Origin: Himantopus leucocephalus | Lineage: Eukaryota; Chordata; Aves; Charadriiformes; Recurvirostridae | NCBI GenBank assembly: GCA_003993805.1 | Contig: RSEF01000002.1 | Coordinates: 4,389,894-4,453,893, forward strand | Direction: 5' to 3' | Length of the DNA: 64,000 nt | Shown: positions 24,101 to 36,344 of the stretch, in pieces | Layout: each line of letters starts with the position of its first letter | How positions within the stretch are numbered: position 1 is the stretch's first letter | Made by a program: the position numbers and the translations under genes | Notes under the pieces: model-generated | The model's input: the letters and a program-made list of their open reading frames with translations, nothing else | The model's database searches: none | Told to the model about the DNA's origin: nothing

Positions 24101-27100
24101 TGGCATATCTGTAGGGAAGCGCAAGGCAGTGGTGAGAACCCTGAACTCCAATGTTTGGTATCTGAGAGACCTCTTAGTCAGTAAATCCAAGAGGAAAAGA
24201 AGCACAGAGCTCCAGAAAGAGTGGGCAAAGCAGACAGGATTGCGAGGACATAGGGTCTGTCTGGTTTGTGTTGTTCTGAAATGTCTACAAAATCAGGGGT
24301 TGAGTAAGGGATGATACACCAACTGCAAACTTCAGGGAAGCACACAAACAGACCAAGATCTGACTCTGGCATTAGCATCAGCCCTACACAGCTGTGCTGC
24401 AGTCTGTGGTATTTTATTCCCTGCCCCTGCCAGCAGCCAGTCTTGCCTCTGGCTAGAAATTTGTAAGACTCCAGGGACCAGGTAACACATGCAAAATAAA
24501 CCGTTACAGGACTGAAACAGAGATATCAGTCATTGCTATTTTCAACACACTTTGGTGTTAAGTGGTCCCAAAGGACTTCGTGCTCCTTGGGAACGAATCC
24601 TTGTGTGAATCCCTCCAGTCCCATTGCAACAGCCACCTCCTGGGAGGAGCAGTGCCAGGGATTCCACAGAGCTCAGCGCACATGAAGCAGGGAACAAGTC
24701 GCGTTCGTTGGGAACAATATGTCATGAGAACAATGGTGTGATGTCAGCCTGGACAGTCGCTTCTCCTCCCGCATCACTTGTGTGTGCTGTTCCAGGCCCC
24801 ACTGCAGCTGTAATGATATGGTGGAGACATTCATTCCTCCACCTTGGTGCTGGTACAGGGAGAAGGAAAACGCCGGGAGGGAGGTGAGCACACTGCTGAT
24901 GTGAGCTGGGGCAGCAATTAGCTCTATTTTGACATCAACACCCCGCTGCTCAGTGACAACACGCTTTGCTGAGGTAATTCTCCATTGCCGTGCAGATGCA
25001 CGCAGCATCCAAAGGCAGATCCTCGTTCTAGTCTCCTTCAGAGCTGCTTGAATCTGCAATTACGGTGAGCCTGAAATGACATCGAGAAAACACCAGTGTC
25101 CTCAAGAATATAATCCAGTCTAACCCATTCAAGGTGATGCATCATGCCGTCTTCCTTCCTTCTATCTTAGACACGCGTGCAGTCTCATAATTTCACATTT
25201 ATTATCTTTTCAAGAAAAGAGGTGCCTGCTGAGAAGGCTGCACCTAAAATCACCAGGCTACGGGAAAAACACATTGCCCGTGCTGTCAGCACCTAAAATA
25301 GTCTGGATTGGATTTTATGTAACGGCATCAACAGCTTAAAAATTTGTATGTCTAGTCACACACAGCAAATGCACATTCACCACACGCAACATGGCAGCTT
25401 GAGGATACATGGATATTTGTAAACTATTCAGAAAGCCTGTTCAGTTTTGGTTTTCTTACGGTTCTTACACACAGTTGGAGCCGTGGGAGGCAGTGTCCTT
25501 CTGAAAGCTGAGAAGATGCATGTCAACTCCAGATGTTGGAAATCTGATACATAACCTGGACTTACAGGATACCCTGCTATTCTGAAATAAGTAGTAGGGA
25601 GCAGAGCTGCAGGCTAGACTCTGTATCATTTGGTGTCATGGGTTTAATAAAGGAGGTCCATCTCTGTGGATAACACGCTAGGCAAGGACCCACAGGCTCA
25701 GAGCCCACACCTAGGTCAGCTGGGTGCTCTGCCCCGGGTGCTCCTCTACAGTCCCAGTGAAGCACATTGAAACCTACAAACAAGGAATGTCCTCTGAGCG
25801 GGGGTTTCTTGGAGTGGCTTGGGAACTATTATGCCTGCTTCATGGTTTAATTTTTTCTTTATTCAGATTTGGGATGTAAAATTGCAAATTTCCCTCTGAA
25901 ATGAAACAGAGACTCTAAAAATATGTACCTTGATACCACTGAAACAATTGCCATTGAAATACACTTTGTTGCATCTCTTCCATCATGCTAAATCCCTACT
26001 CCATTCTGTGTTTGGTATTTGATGTTCAGGACCCAAGACTCCTCTCCCTCAAGTGCCAGTGAAGGAAGAGGAGTTCCCCCAACAGGTAGTTCAGAGCTGG
26101 TGCCCCACAGAAGCTGCCTCCTGCTCCACTGACTGTGGAGGTAGGTTAAAGAGACTAACTTTCCCAACCACACGATAAGCTACCACGTACCCATCACATG
26201 TTGCTGTCTCTCATTGTGACATTCACATCAGAATATCACAAGCAGAATTAAACAGTTCAGCTCTATTGCTGCAGCACATCTGAATTTAAAGACAGAGGCA
26301 TTTTTGCCAGAAAACTCTTTTTTGGAACATGCACGTTCTAATTATTTTTTATTTCATCATATCTCACTGAGCTTTAGTTTAATTGCCTTTTGGGATGGAT
26401 ACTTTGCAAAAACATTTTAAGAGTAGATAAATCTCTTGCAGTTGGTTCTGAGACTGAAACAAACAAGCAATAACTTCAAGTCAACTTTAGATCTGGACAA
26501 CTTTAAAAATGAGTGATCAGCGCAGATAAGACTTTTATGGTGAAGGACAGAATTTGTGAACGCAGAAGGTACTTACTGTTTCTTCCTTGAATATATATAA
26601 CCTTCAGTGACATTTTTATGACTTGATATTTGCTGAAAGACAATCAACTGACACAGTTACATGTATTCCAAAGGGTCTCGTTACAACCCAGTCGTTCTCT
26701 ATGCAGTTTTAATGAGGCTATAACCATGGTATCTATCGGCTATATCCATGCAATCCGGATTAGTAACAGGATTTTCTGACATCAGGAGGTCCACTGGGAG
26801 CTTTTTGTTGAAATCACTCCTGCTTAATGGGACGGGCAGCAAGAGAAAGCTGTCAGAGAGAGACTGGAAGGAACTAAACTTTTGAAAGAAGCTACCGATG
26901 TTGAATCCAGGGCAGGATATTTGTTGTCTCCATCCCTTCCTAACAAGACTACTGACCATTGCTAACCCCACAGCCATTCGCAGTGCTGGGAAATGGGAGT
27001 TCACCATGAAAAGAAATTTTCTTGCAAAACCCCTGCTCATGTTATCCTAAACGGGCCCATGCTGATGGAACAGGGGTACAAAAAAAACCTGAGCACACAC

Positions 27101-27501
27101 AACACACTTGCCTTTTATCATCTCACTGCAGCATACCAAACCCTACACGTTCCTAGAGCACAGGGAAGATGTAATGACAAGCTGCCCTCAAGCAGTAGGG
27201 TCCGGTGTCAACCATTAGCAACTTTTGTCTGCACACAGATATGACAGAGCCACAGCTCTGAGTGTGATACAGTTTTTAGCAAATAGGATGTACACGGCTC
27301 TTCCACTAATAATTCATGCATGAGTTTTTCCAAAGAGACTAGGGCCTATATAAGAAACTTGCTCTTCCTTGCCAGTATATGACACATCATATACCAACAG
27401 ACAGGATCTGAGATAGCTTCTCTCAGTTCTCCAAGTGAAGAAAGTTGTACTGGCTCTTATTTGTAGTTTTTTATATAAGGGCACTTGTTAGCATAAGGGA
27501 A
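21025..27501. other. Anonymous noncoding sequence right of the inverted repeat
   Basis: No N, no recognisable exon and no identified mobile element. Short CA-rich stretches lie near 23815-23860. Open frames are all under 150 codons and show no family resemblance I can name. It may be intronic or intergenic. Confidence 0.55.
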
Positions 27502-27525
27502 ATTCTATGATTCTACCATTCTATG
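27502..27525 (+). mobile_element. CR1 3' tail relic
   Basis: Three imperfect ATTCTATG octamers (the middle one reads ATTCTACC) with little recognisable CR1 body upstream. This is a very short or strongly decayed CR1 3' end in + orientation. Confidence 0.55.
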
Positions 27526-28846
27526 AGATGTGGTCACTACTGTTCAAATTAATGGCGACTGTTTCAGAGACAACACTACAACGATGCGACTCTCTCAAAG
27601 CTAAAATTCACCTTTGGGTAATCAAAATACTCCTCTCCTCCTGTCATACACCCACACATTAAAATAGAAGCAGTGGAGGTGGAAATACCCTGCAGAGAGT
27701 CTACTTCTTTCTGTTTTGAGAGTGCAAAAGGTGCATGGGCACTCTGGCAGTTGTCCACATGGGCAAATGTCCCCCATAGAGATCTGCCCAGACGGCACAC
27801 AAGCACTCTGCCTTTTTCTTCTACAATATATGGGGATGCATGCCAGATACCCAGGAGCAAGACTTAACACATCACTTCTAGAAGGTGGGATGTGGAAAAC
27901 TATCTGGGACTGGTGTGATTGCTGCCACAGCCTGACACTTCACTGAAGTGCCGAGAGCAGGCACATTGCCCAAAACATTATTAATTTTACAGCCAATCAG
28001 TTTTCAATATAATTCTTTCCTGCTGAACTGTAATTTATTTGTGATAACAACTTCATTTCACTGAATGGCTTTTTAATACCTCTAACTATAAAAAAAATTA
28101 ATTTTACCACATGTCACCCCTCATTGTCAGCTCAGCAGTGGATTATCCTGACTTGAGTTTAAGCCTCCGGGGCCTACGTGTGGATATGTGATAATGACCA
28201 GCCAGTTTACCTGAACAATAGAGATTTACTAGAATAAAGGAAGAGAATTTCATTTCTGTATGCTTTCAGTTATCTGCAGGATTGAGGACTTCTTTGCCAC
28301 AGCATCCATCACTGACAAGCACTAGAGGGTTGGAAATTAAGCATACAGTAATATAATCACAGTGTAATGGCCTCCTGGCTGGGCTGAGCATCTGTTTTGC
28401 TTTCAGCTCAGCTAGCGACAACTCTCAGCTCCTAAACAGAAATTCATCTGACTAAATATAGGCATCTCTAAGGGAGCAGTGCCTCTGAGCTAGTCCTCCT
28501 GGGATCCCCAAACAGCGGAGTCTAGGGGCTGGTCACGAATATGTGTGTCCAGGGACTCTTGCTGCCTCTCATTTGGCATTTTCCCAGAGCCTTGGTGAGG
28601 CACCTCCTGGCCTGTCCCCAGGCAGGGTAAGCAGGGTCTCCCCTGGACTCCTATCCCAATCCAGATGTCGCAGTGAGATGCCTGCGGTCTCTCGTGTCAC
28701 TTGTCTGCCCATGGGCAAAGTCTTTCTCTATACCAGAGCCCATGCTGTGGTCAGATAAATCCAGAACAGGCAGGATATATCTGGAAATTGCAGGTAAGAG
28801 ACTAACTCCAAAGCCCTAGGAAGCCCTGCTCAGCCATGCTGCAGAC
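27526..28846. other. Anonymous noncoding sequence
   Basis: I see nothing assignable here; open frames are short and overlapping on both strands. Confidence 0.6.
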
Positions 28847-28859
28847 AGAATCATAGAAT
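28847..28859 (-). mobile_element. CR1 3' end, cut by the gap
   Basis: AGAATCATAGAAT just before the 100-N gap is the reverse complement of the CR1 octamer tail, so a minus-oriented CR1 begins here and is hidden in the gap. Confidence 0.6.
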
Positions 28860-28959
28860 NNNNNNNNNNNNNNNNNNNNNNNNNNNNNNNNNNNNNNNNN
28901 NNNNNNNNNNNNNNNNNNNNNNNNNNNNNNNNNNNNNNNNNNNNNNNNNNNNNNNNNNN
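28860..28959. other. Assembly gap, 100 N
   Basis: Exactly 100 Ns, probably an arbitrary unknown-size gap. CR1 ends of opposite orientation flank it. Confidence 0.98.
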
Positions 28960-28999
28960 CCTTCCAACCCAAACCATTCTATGATTCTATGATTCTATG
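28960..28999 (+). mobile_element. CR1 3' end fragment
   Basis: CCTTCCAACCCAAACC followed by three ATTCTATG octamers is the canonical avian CR1 3' terminus in + orientation. The body is lost in the gap. Confidence 0.88.
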
Positions 29000-31502
29000 A
29001 AAGCAAAATCAGCAAAACATTTCATTCAGAAATTGCTAGAACAGGATGTTTCCACAGTGTTAAATCACCTTTTCTTCTCTCTGTTTTATTCTCAAAAAGC
29101 AAGACTTTTTGTAAATCTGCCTAGCTCCTCAGGAAGTTTCAGTTTTGTTCGAACAGCCTATTTTCATGGAACATGCATCAATTTAAAAAAGAGCTGATCT
29201 ACTGGTGGTGCCTTGATGAGTGTGATGGGCCCAGCTGTCTTCCAACAACCCAAACAGAGCAGAATAAGCTGTTCCCATGCTACAAATTTTGTGATCTTGA
29301 CCCCAGCTCTCCGGTAAACCATGTGAAGGTGAAGACTCAGATTCAAAGGCAAAGTGTGTTTTTCCTCCACATATATTTGAAACCAAGAGCAGCTGTCTGC
29401 AAATCTTGTGATCTTTAAGAGCTGAGAACAGATAGGAGACTTCCTGAAAAATGCCTGTTGTTTCATGCAGTTTTTTCCATGTCAGTGTCATGACTAGGAG
29501 AAATTTAAGTTGGCCTTTCACTCAGGGAGAAGTTTGAGCTCAGTCCTAGGCGTGACAACGTCGCTGCTGCTCTAAATCCCCAGCTACAAGCACAGTGCGT
29601 GCTGTTAAAATGCTTTCACACTGGGCTGCANTTTCTTGCCTTTCCTCTTCCCTTTTCCCTTTATAAATATCTGCTTCTGCTTAAAGATAAACATGAAAAC
29701 ACTAGGAATGAGGGGAGGGCCATAGGTCCACGTGGAGTAGCAGTGCTGGAGGAAACCTCCTTTAGAAACTGAAAAGACTCAGACACTCCAGCCCTAAGTG
29801 CAGGAGCTGAAGAAAATCTCTTAGTCACTAGGGATGTTTCCTTACCCCTTGAGTGCCTACTTTGCTACATGCTTTGCCTGTCTTCTATCAGAACTGTAAG
29901 AATATGCTGCCTCTTTCTAAAATTCCTGCAGTGCTCTTGAGAAAGGCTCCAGTCCCTCCTCGCAGCCCTTCAGCCCTCCTGAAGTATGAATAGTAATGAG
30001 TCAAGGAATGCCAGACTGCAGGAAGCAAGTCTTCACTATAATGCACTTTTTATCCTTGGGTTTTGTTTTTAATGCCGTGGAAGAATTTGCTGCAGGTTTA
30101 AAGGTTTGAGAGGATTTTGTTTAAAGACTCCAGATAGGTATTTAAGGGCTTGGGCCAGGTAATATTCAAGCAAACTGTTGCAATTGGTGAATTCTAGGCT
30201 GAACTCTCGCCTCATGGCAGCAGTAAAGATGAATGTCGGTGATGCTTTTTTGAATACAGAGGAGAGTTAAAAATGGACCAGGTTTCCTGATTCACTTAGC
30301 TTACTTGCTACAAGGAAACATCTGTGGAGACCAGCCAAGATGCAGATGCAAAAAGGCAACAGCAGGTGGTTTTTTTTCCCTTTCCTACTACTCCTTTAAT
30401 TGGTACCAGTGTGTTTCTCAGCCACAAGCAAAGATCTGAGATTTTAAAGGGCTGTTCTTCTTTCACTGAAGTTCACTGATAAGTGCATTTTGCAGGTGGT
30501 CTCATTAGACAGTAAAACCAAGAGCGAAAAGATTCTGTTTTCCTGGTTTGTCCAGGTGACAGTATCAGTGCTTGAAAGGAGAAGAAAACCTCTGGAGTCA
30601 GAAGGCAGCAGATAAATATACCTGCAAATTGAGCTTTAATGGGAAAAGTGCTTTATGTCCCTAGTAATTACCATACAGCAAGCAATGATCTCACCGTGCA
30701 TATTCAATGAAAAGACCTGGGTTTTCAAGTGCGCAGCATCACTCTGCTTATCAGGTTGCCTTGACTTTGGGGACTAAATGGAGATGTTCTCTGAAATGCT
30801 CAACAGAGAGCTCAACTGACCAGTTGGTTTTGACAAGGGGCAGAAATCTGGAGAAAAGCAGTGCAGCATGTCAGGAAATAGGACATGGCAAAGTTCTTCA
30901 TTGAGAGACTGAGTGGTGCTCATGGAGAGCAAAGCTGCGTGGTCTAGGAAAGACTGATGGCTTTCACTCCTGCAGCAGGGGTGACAGTCTACCAGAGAAT
31001 GAAAAATTTAGCAAATAGAGTCTTAGGTACAGCAACTTTGAGGAAAAATAAACACACCATTTCATTTTGCTTGCCTAGAGCAAGAGCTTGATTTTCTACC
31101 CCCATCCCCAAAGAGCGTTCCTGTCCCTGACGATGGTGAATCAGGACCGAGCCTCAGCACGCTGTTCAGTCCACACCAGCTCCAGGTCCCGAGCTGGATG
31201 CAAGCTGGAGCCAAGTAGGTTGCTGTTGGCTGCAGGGCTCGGGCGAGTGTAATGGGAATGGCTCCAAGGGAACCCTGCCAAATCCAACAGCTGCCTCTGA
31301 TCATCTTGTCCCACCTATGGGTCTTAGAAAAACCACACGGTATTCGTGACTGGGGAAGCTGCCCTTCCTCGCTTTTGCTGCGACAGACGGAGCACGCTTT
31401 GCACAGAAACGTCATTGTGAAAGTCTGCAGGCTGAAAGTGGTTTGTGCGAGTGGGTTCTGTTTCCCACTCCTGAGCGTGGTGTTGAAAAATTAATACTTG
31501 CT
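29000..31502. other. Anonymous noncoding sequence with an N at 29631
   Basis: No gene was recognised. The single N at 29631 has no obvious duplicate on its two sides, unlike most other junctions. A 29164-29521 segment stays open in several frames on both strands but shows no known domain. Confidence 0.55.
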
Positions 31503-31691
31503 GGGCTGAAAAATCCGATTTGTCGGGAAAGTTTCCATGAGTTCATATTGGTATAGTGGTATGAAGGGGGAGGGCGGGGGACCCGACATAAAACTCCNGG
31601 GCTGAAAAATCCGATTTGTCAGGAAAGTTTCCATGAGTTCGTATTGGTATAGCGGTGTGAAGGGGGAGGGCGGGGGACCCTACATAAAACC
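31503..31691 (+). repeat. ~94-bp direct duplication around N at 31598
   Basis: 31503-31597 recurs at 31599-31691 with about six differences. Both copies contain the G-rich GGGGGAGGGCGGGGGACCC segment. It is most simply explained as overlapping contig ends; the G-rich stretch is a plausible cause of the break. Confidence 0.85.
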
Positions 31692-31841
31692 CGACTATCA
31701 AGTGTCCATGGGGCTTTCTTTGAAAATTTCAGCTAGTGTAATTACTGAGTAATCGATTTTATCAGCAGAGGGCATTTTGGGAATCTAATAGCATATCACC
31801 TCCTTGCTCCTGGCAGGCGTCCCTGTCTTAAAAGACACTAA

Positions 31842-31922
31842 CCCATTCTATGATTCTATGATTCTATGATTTTCTATCATTCTACGATTCTATGATTTTC
31901 TATCATTCTATGATTCTATGAT
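31842..31922 (+). mobile_element. Expanded CR1 octamer tail
   Basis: ATTCTATG octamers begin at 31845, then a 26-bp higher-order unit (ATTCTATGATTTTCTATCAT plus six bases) occurs twice, 31861-31886 and 31887-31912, and a third copy starts. Almost no CR1 body precedes it. The tail therefore looks like a CR1 end that has grown as a microsatellite. Confidence 0.75.
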
Positions 31923-34221
31923 AAGAAGCAGAGAGGCACATAAATCCTGCAAAGCAGAACAGCAGGGACTTCGGGTAGGTGGATGTGATCAGCACATGGA
32001 ATCCAATTATCTCCAAACCCATTAGGTTTCATTTTAATAAAGTAAATCTGGAGAGGAGAATGTACAAGAGTAGAAATTCCATCAGGAGACAAAAATATGG
32101 TAGGTGTCCTCTCATCTGAGATAGAAACTGAATCCAATATGTGCAGATAGAGTTAATTTTTTGTTGATGGAATGTACAGTACACATGGTGTAAGTCTTAG
32201 TTGCGATATTTCTGCAAGAACAGGGTAGAATCTGGAGACTGAGTTATATTAGCTCTCACACCTGACATGACTTTCAGTGAAGGTTATTGCAACATACAAC
32301 AATTGCAACATATTGCAATATACAATTGCAAGAGTACGGACAGAACAGCACCAACATAGTTTTTTTAAAGGTCCAGTATTTAAATTAATCCAGTGGGAAT
32401 GGGTTTAATTTCATAAACTTCAATTTACAACTTGATCGTGGTCTCTTGCCGAAGGGTTATTCCAGCTCCTGTACAGAATGTTCATCTTTACAATGCAAAG
32501 TTTCTCAGGCAACAGGGTTTTGTCAAGCTGTATGGTAACTTAATTATTTTTATCTGTTTATAAATTTGTTATTCTCCAGAACTTGAAACTGAAACAAAAC
32601 CGAGGCACCGAATGGGCATGCATTGCTCAAACTTGAGGAATACCCGTTTGTGTTTGTACCTGCTGAGAAGCAGATCAAACAAGCAACACAGGACCTCAAA
32701 CCACTGCAGAAAGACTCTTTCCGAGACCCAAATTAGTATGTTTTAAGCTAACTCAGGCACCTCTGACACCATTGCAAGCATAGCCTAAGGGGAATATGAG
32801 AGGAAAAAAACCAATTAATTATTTAAAATGATTTCTACACCTTTTTAATTTACTAAGACATTATTAGCAGAAAAATAGTATATGAAAACACTGGTTTTGG
32901 ATTCTTCATCCCAATTTACCAAGCTAAGACCATTTTTAAAAAAGACGTTCTTTTTTCTTTGATGCATTTCCATTGCATTTTTAGGTAATCCTGCCTGTAC
33001 TTTTCCTCTAAAGAGAGCATAATACAAACACCAAAAGCATTTTGAAGTGTCCTTTTTTATATTTGTATCATAAAACAGAAACTGGAAAAAGAAACCATTT
33101 AAACAGAGAAAACAGAGATCTGGGATGAGACATTAAAATAGAGTTGAAAACAAAGTCTTCCTTACTCCATTGTATGCTTTGGGGTGGTATCTGTCATTCA
33201 TGCTATTTCTCCATCAGCATTTCTGGGTTGCAACGAAAGGTCTTGACATTTCCAAGACCTGGCTGCGTGTCTTCTCCCAGCTCTTCCCAGTCACACTCCA
33301 GCTGCAGGCAACAGGCTTCCTGGGCTCTCACTATTTCTCTCCACTACAATTAACCCTTCAAGAATTAGCTGGGAATATTTGGTAGTTCTCTGGGACTGAG
33401 CAGTCTCCTCTCCAGAAAATCGGGCCTGGCCCAGAAAGCTGCACAGAAGCAAGCAATAATTGCCCTAGTCCAAGTTTAGAGAATCTTGTTTTATTAATTT
33501 AATTTTTATTTTACCTTTAGCAGTTGGTTCTTTACTGCCCGTCTGTGTAAATATCTATAACGACAGAGAACTGTTTGGGTCTGTCTCCTTTCTTTGTTGC
33601 AGACCAATTTTCTTCAATACTCATTTATCTTCCATTTTTATTTCTGCTGTATGTAAGATATATGGAGATTGTCCTGTCTGGTCACATCTAATGAGAGGTT
33701 GAACTTTTGATGGACCTCCTAATACAGATTTCAGTGGCTGGAGGTGAAGTATGCGTGAATTCCCTGGTGTTTTTTTAGCTCTTTTATTTTGTAAGGGAAG
33801 GAACAAATAGGCTACAAACTCCTCCAGACAAATTGAAGCAAGGAGGTACATGTACTGCAGACGCCATAAGGGCACCAGATTATGTCTGGTGTCTGGAGCA
33901 TAAGTGGTTCTCGATCAAGAACAAACCCTTTGTGGAGTGCACCAGGGCACTCTCATGGTTGCATGTGCAGAGATCTTGACTCTTGGAGCTCAGGGGTTGC
34001 AGTAGGCATAGCAGAAAGAGGCTTCCACACAAGACACAAAACAGAGAACCACCACCGAAAGCCTGAAGGAGAACTAAGTAATAACCAAAGGCTGTTGCAA
34101 GATGTATCTGCCTAAATATATGTTTCTGAAGATGTTGTGCTTTGCAAGAATTGTTGACATTTGAGTGGCTGTTACATCATACGTCAGGGTGAAGTTAATT
34201 TTCAGGGGAGGAATGGCAGGG
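31923..34221. other. Anonymous AT-rich sequence
   Basis: No gene was recognised. A small cluster of ATTGCAA repeats lies at 32285-32331. Confidence 0.6.
32285..32331. repeat. ATTGCAA short repeat cluster
   Basis: Four ATTGCAA(C/T/G) words sit within 47 bp, separated by CATACAACA-like spacers. TTGCAA is itself palindromic, so the block is rich in both direct and inverted symmetry. Confidence 0.65.
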
Positions 34222-34450
34222 ATAGAATCATAGAATCATAGAATGGTTTAGGTTGAAAGGGACTTTGAAGATCATCAAGTTCCAACCCCCCTGCCATGGG
34301 CAGGGACACCTCCCACCAGACGAGGTTGCTCAAAGCCCCATCGAACCTGGCCTTAAACACCTTCAGGGATGGGGCATCCACAACTTCTCTGGGCACCCTG
34401 TTCCAATGCCTTTCCATCCTCAAAGTGAAAAAATTCTTCCTAGAAATGGA
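34222..34450 (-). mobile_element. CR1 LINE, 5'-truncated, 3' end of ORF2
   Basis: The + strand reads from the AATCATAGAATCATAGAATGG tail inward, so the element lies on the minus strand. Translation of the minus strand gives the CR1 ORF2 carboxyl end (HWNRVPREVVDAPSLKVFKA, then FDGALSNL), open until the tail. Only about 230 bp of a ~4.5 kb element is present, the usual form of CR1 copies dispersed in bird genomes. Conservation of the frame suggests a fairly young insertion. It encodes no catalytic reverse-transcriptase motif. Confidence 0.95.
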
Positions 34451-34864
34451 GGACCATTGTCAGAGCCTCTGCCATACATAGCAGCCCAGGACAGCGGAGC
34501 TGGGGTTGATTTCCTGCTTTGAATGAGGCACAGTGGGTACAGGTAAAATGATCCACAAGTCGATGGGCAGAAAATGAACATAAATAAACAGGAAAGACAA
34601 AGTGGACTTATGCCAGGTTAAAATTACCATGTAAGCACAACTTGTGTATCTCTGTCCTAGGTACGTGTACAGAAGGGGTGTGTGGACAGGGGAGGGAGGT
34701 ATCGTAATGGAGGGTGGGTGAACAGATAGTCATATTTACCCACTTTTGGGGACTTCAGAAAGAATCTGTGTCCATATGAACTGGAATGATGCATGGGTTT
34801 AAAGCCTCCTGTTCTACCTAGAACAGCTTCAAGAATTACCTATAAAAAGGGGTTTGAGTACAGA

Positions 34865-34998
34865 TTCACAGAATCACAGAATGGTAGGGGTTGAAAGGGA
34901 GATCATCTAGTCCAACCCCCCTGCCAAAGCAGGTTCACCCAGAGCAGGTTGGACAGGAACACTTACAGGCGGGTTTTGACTATCTCCAGAGGAGACTC
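34865..34998 (-). mobile_element. CR1 LINE 3' end, second subfamily
   Basis: AATCACAGAATGGTAGGGG, GATCATCTAGTCCAACCCCC and the GCCAAAGCAGGTTCACCCAG segment mark a CR1 subfamily different from the copy at 34.2 kb. Minus orientation, truncated after about 134 bp, where a + oriented CR1 segment follows. Confidence 0.9.
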
Positions 34999-35012
34999 AA
35001 GCCAAATCATTA

Positions 35013-35112
35013 TAGGAAGAGAAAACATCTTTTCACAGTGAGGTTGCCAGACATTGGAACAGGTTTCTTGCAAGATTTCAGAGCTTGACTGGACAAAGCC
35101 AGGAGCAACCTG
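35013..35112 (+). mobile_element. CR1 ORF2 carboxyl-end fragment, inverted to its neighbour
   Basis: The + strand encodes KHLFTVRLPDIGTGF, resembling the CR1 ORF2 end, followed by a TGGACAAAGCCAGGAGCAACC segment also found in CR1 3' regions. No 3' tail is present. It abuts the minus-oriented CR1 at 34865-34998. Confidence 0.65.
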
Positions 35113-36344
35113 CCGTAACTTCAAAATTATTCCTGCAGCCAGTTCAGAGACGTCCAGATGTCTGTTCCAACATAAATTAGTTTGTGATTCTAGAATAATA
35201 GCTTGTTGGTATTTTTCTCAAGGCTTTCATAAAACCTTTTTAAAGCAGAACAGGATTTATTTTTTTTTTTAAATAGCTGGTGATCTTTTCTGCAATTTGC
35301 ATAAAAAACCCAGAAGTTTCAAGGGATTTGGGTATGTATTTAATGGTAATCTTGAGGCCTACCTGTAGCAGTTCCTACCCCAACACTGTCTCAGGCTGCC
35401 TAGCAGCCTTCCCTTTAGATAAGGGTTACCTGTGCACCTACTATTGGACACAGAAGATCTGGCTTAAAGATGTTGGATTAGCCAGTGGCTTTAAGATCTT
35501 TTCGTTTAATATCCTGAAGAAATCACTGGAAGTTTTCTAAGTGGATCCTAAAAATCACTTAGAGACTTCAGAAAATGCTATCTTCTATCCCTTCATCTGC
35601 AGATGATAGTAATTTTCCATGTTGCAGGAGGAATTGTGAGAATTCATGCACCTGTGTTTGCATGTCATGCAGCTTGTGGTGATAAGTGGCTTTATAAGAG
35701 TGTGGATAATTCAATTATGTCTATTCAATTTTGAGTGTAATGTTACATGCTCCATAAACTCAGCCATGTGGAGATGCCAGCATTTAAAAATCTATGCTCA
35801 CTTCAGATATCCAGTATTAAAAGTTGCTTTAAAGATTGCTCAGAAATTCTGTATGCAGGATAGGGAAGGAATCAACATCCTCTCTAACTTCCATCAAGAG
35901 GTCACCTCTCAAAAGAAGCAGAAATATCATTGGCATGGCACCAGAACTCACTCAGAAAAACTTCATCCTGGCTGAGCAGGCAGGCAGGAAAAGATGTGCT
36001 TGTTCATTAGCAGCCCCTCTTCAAAGCAGACAGAGAAGAACTTGTAACCCTCAGTCTTGACACCAATAAGTCACTCCGGTACAAACTCCCTTCGGTGGAA
36101 GCTTGTAAAGCAGACATGGAGAAGGAGAGAAACATGATGCCATTTGCTGGAGTAGGCTAGGGTAAATCTTTGAAATATTGATCTCAGCAAAGGGGGTGTA
36201 TAAAGACGTCATAGAAATTAAAAACTCCAAACGGGTCCAAACAGAGTCAGCCTGAAAGATCTGCTTCATTCTGACCACATCTCTCTGGTGGCACACTGTT
36301 AGCACTGCTGTTCAAACTGTTACTGATGGGAAGCAGCAGAAAGG
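35113..36344. other. Anonymous noncoding sequence
   Basis: I see no gene or identified element here; a T/A-rich run occurs near 35258-35272. Confidence 0.55.

Noticed and set aside
29164..29521. Overlapping open frames on both strands
   Set aside because: They look like a low-stop-density stretch; no motif or splice signals support an exon.
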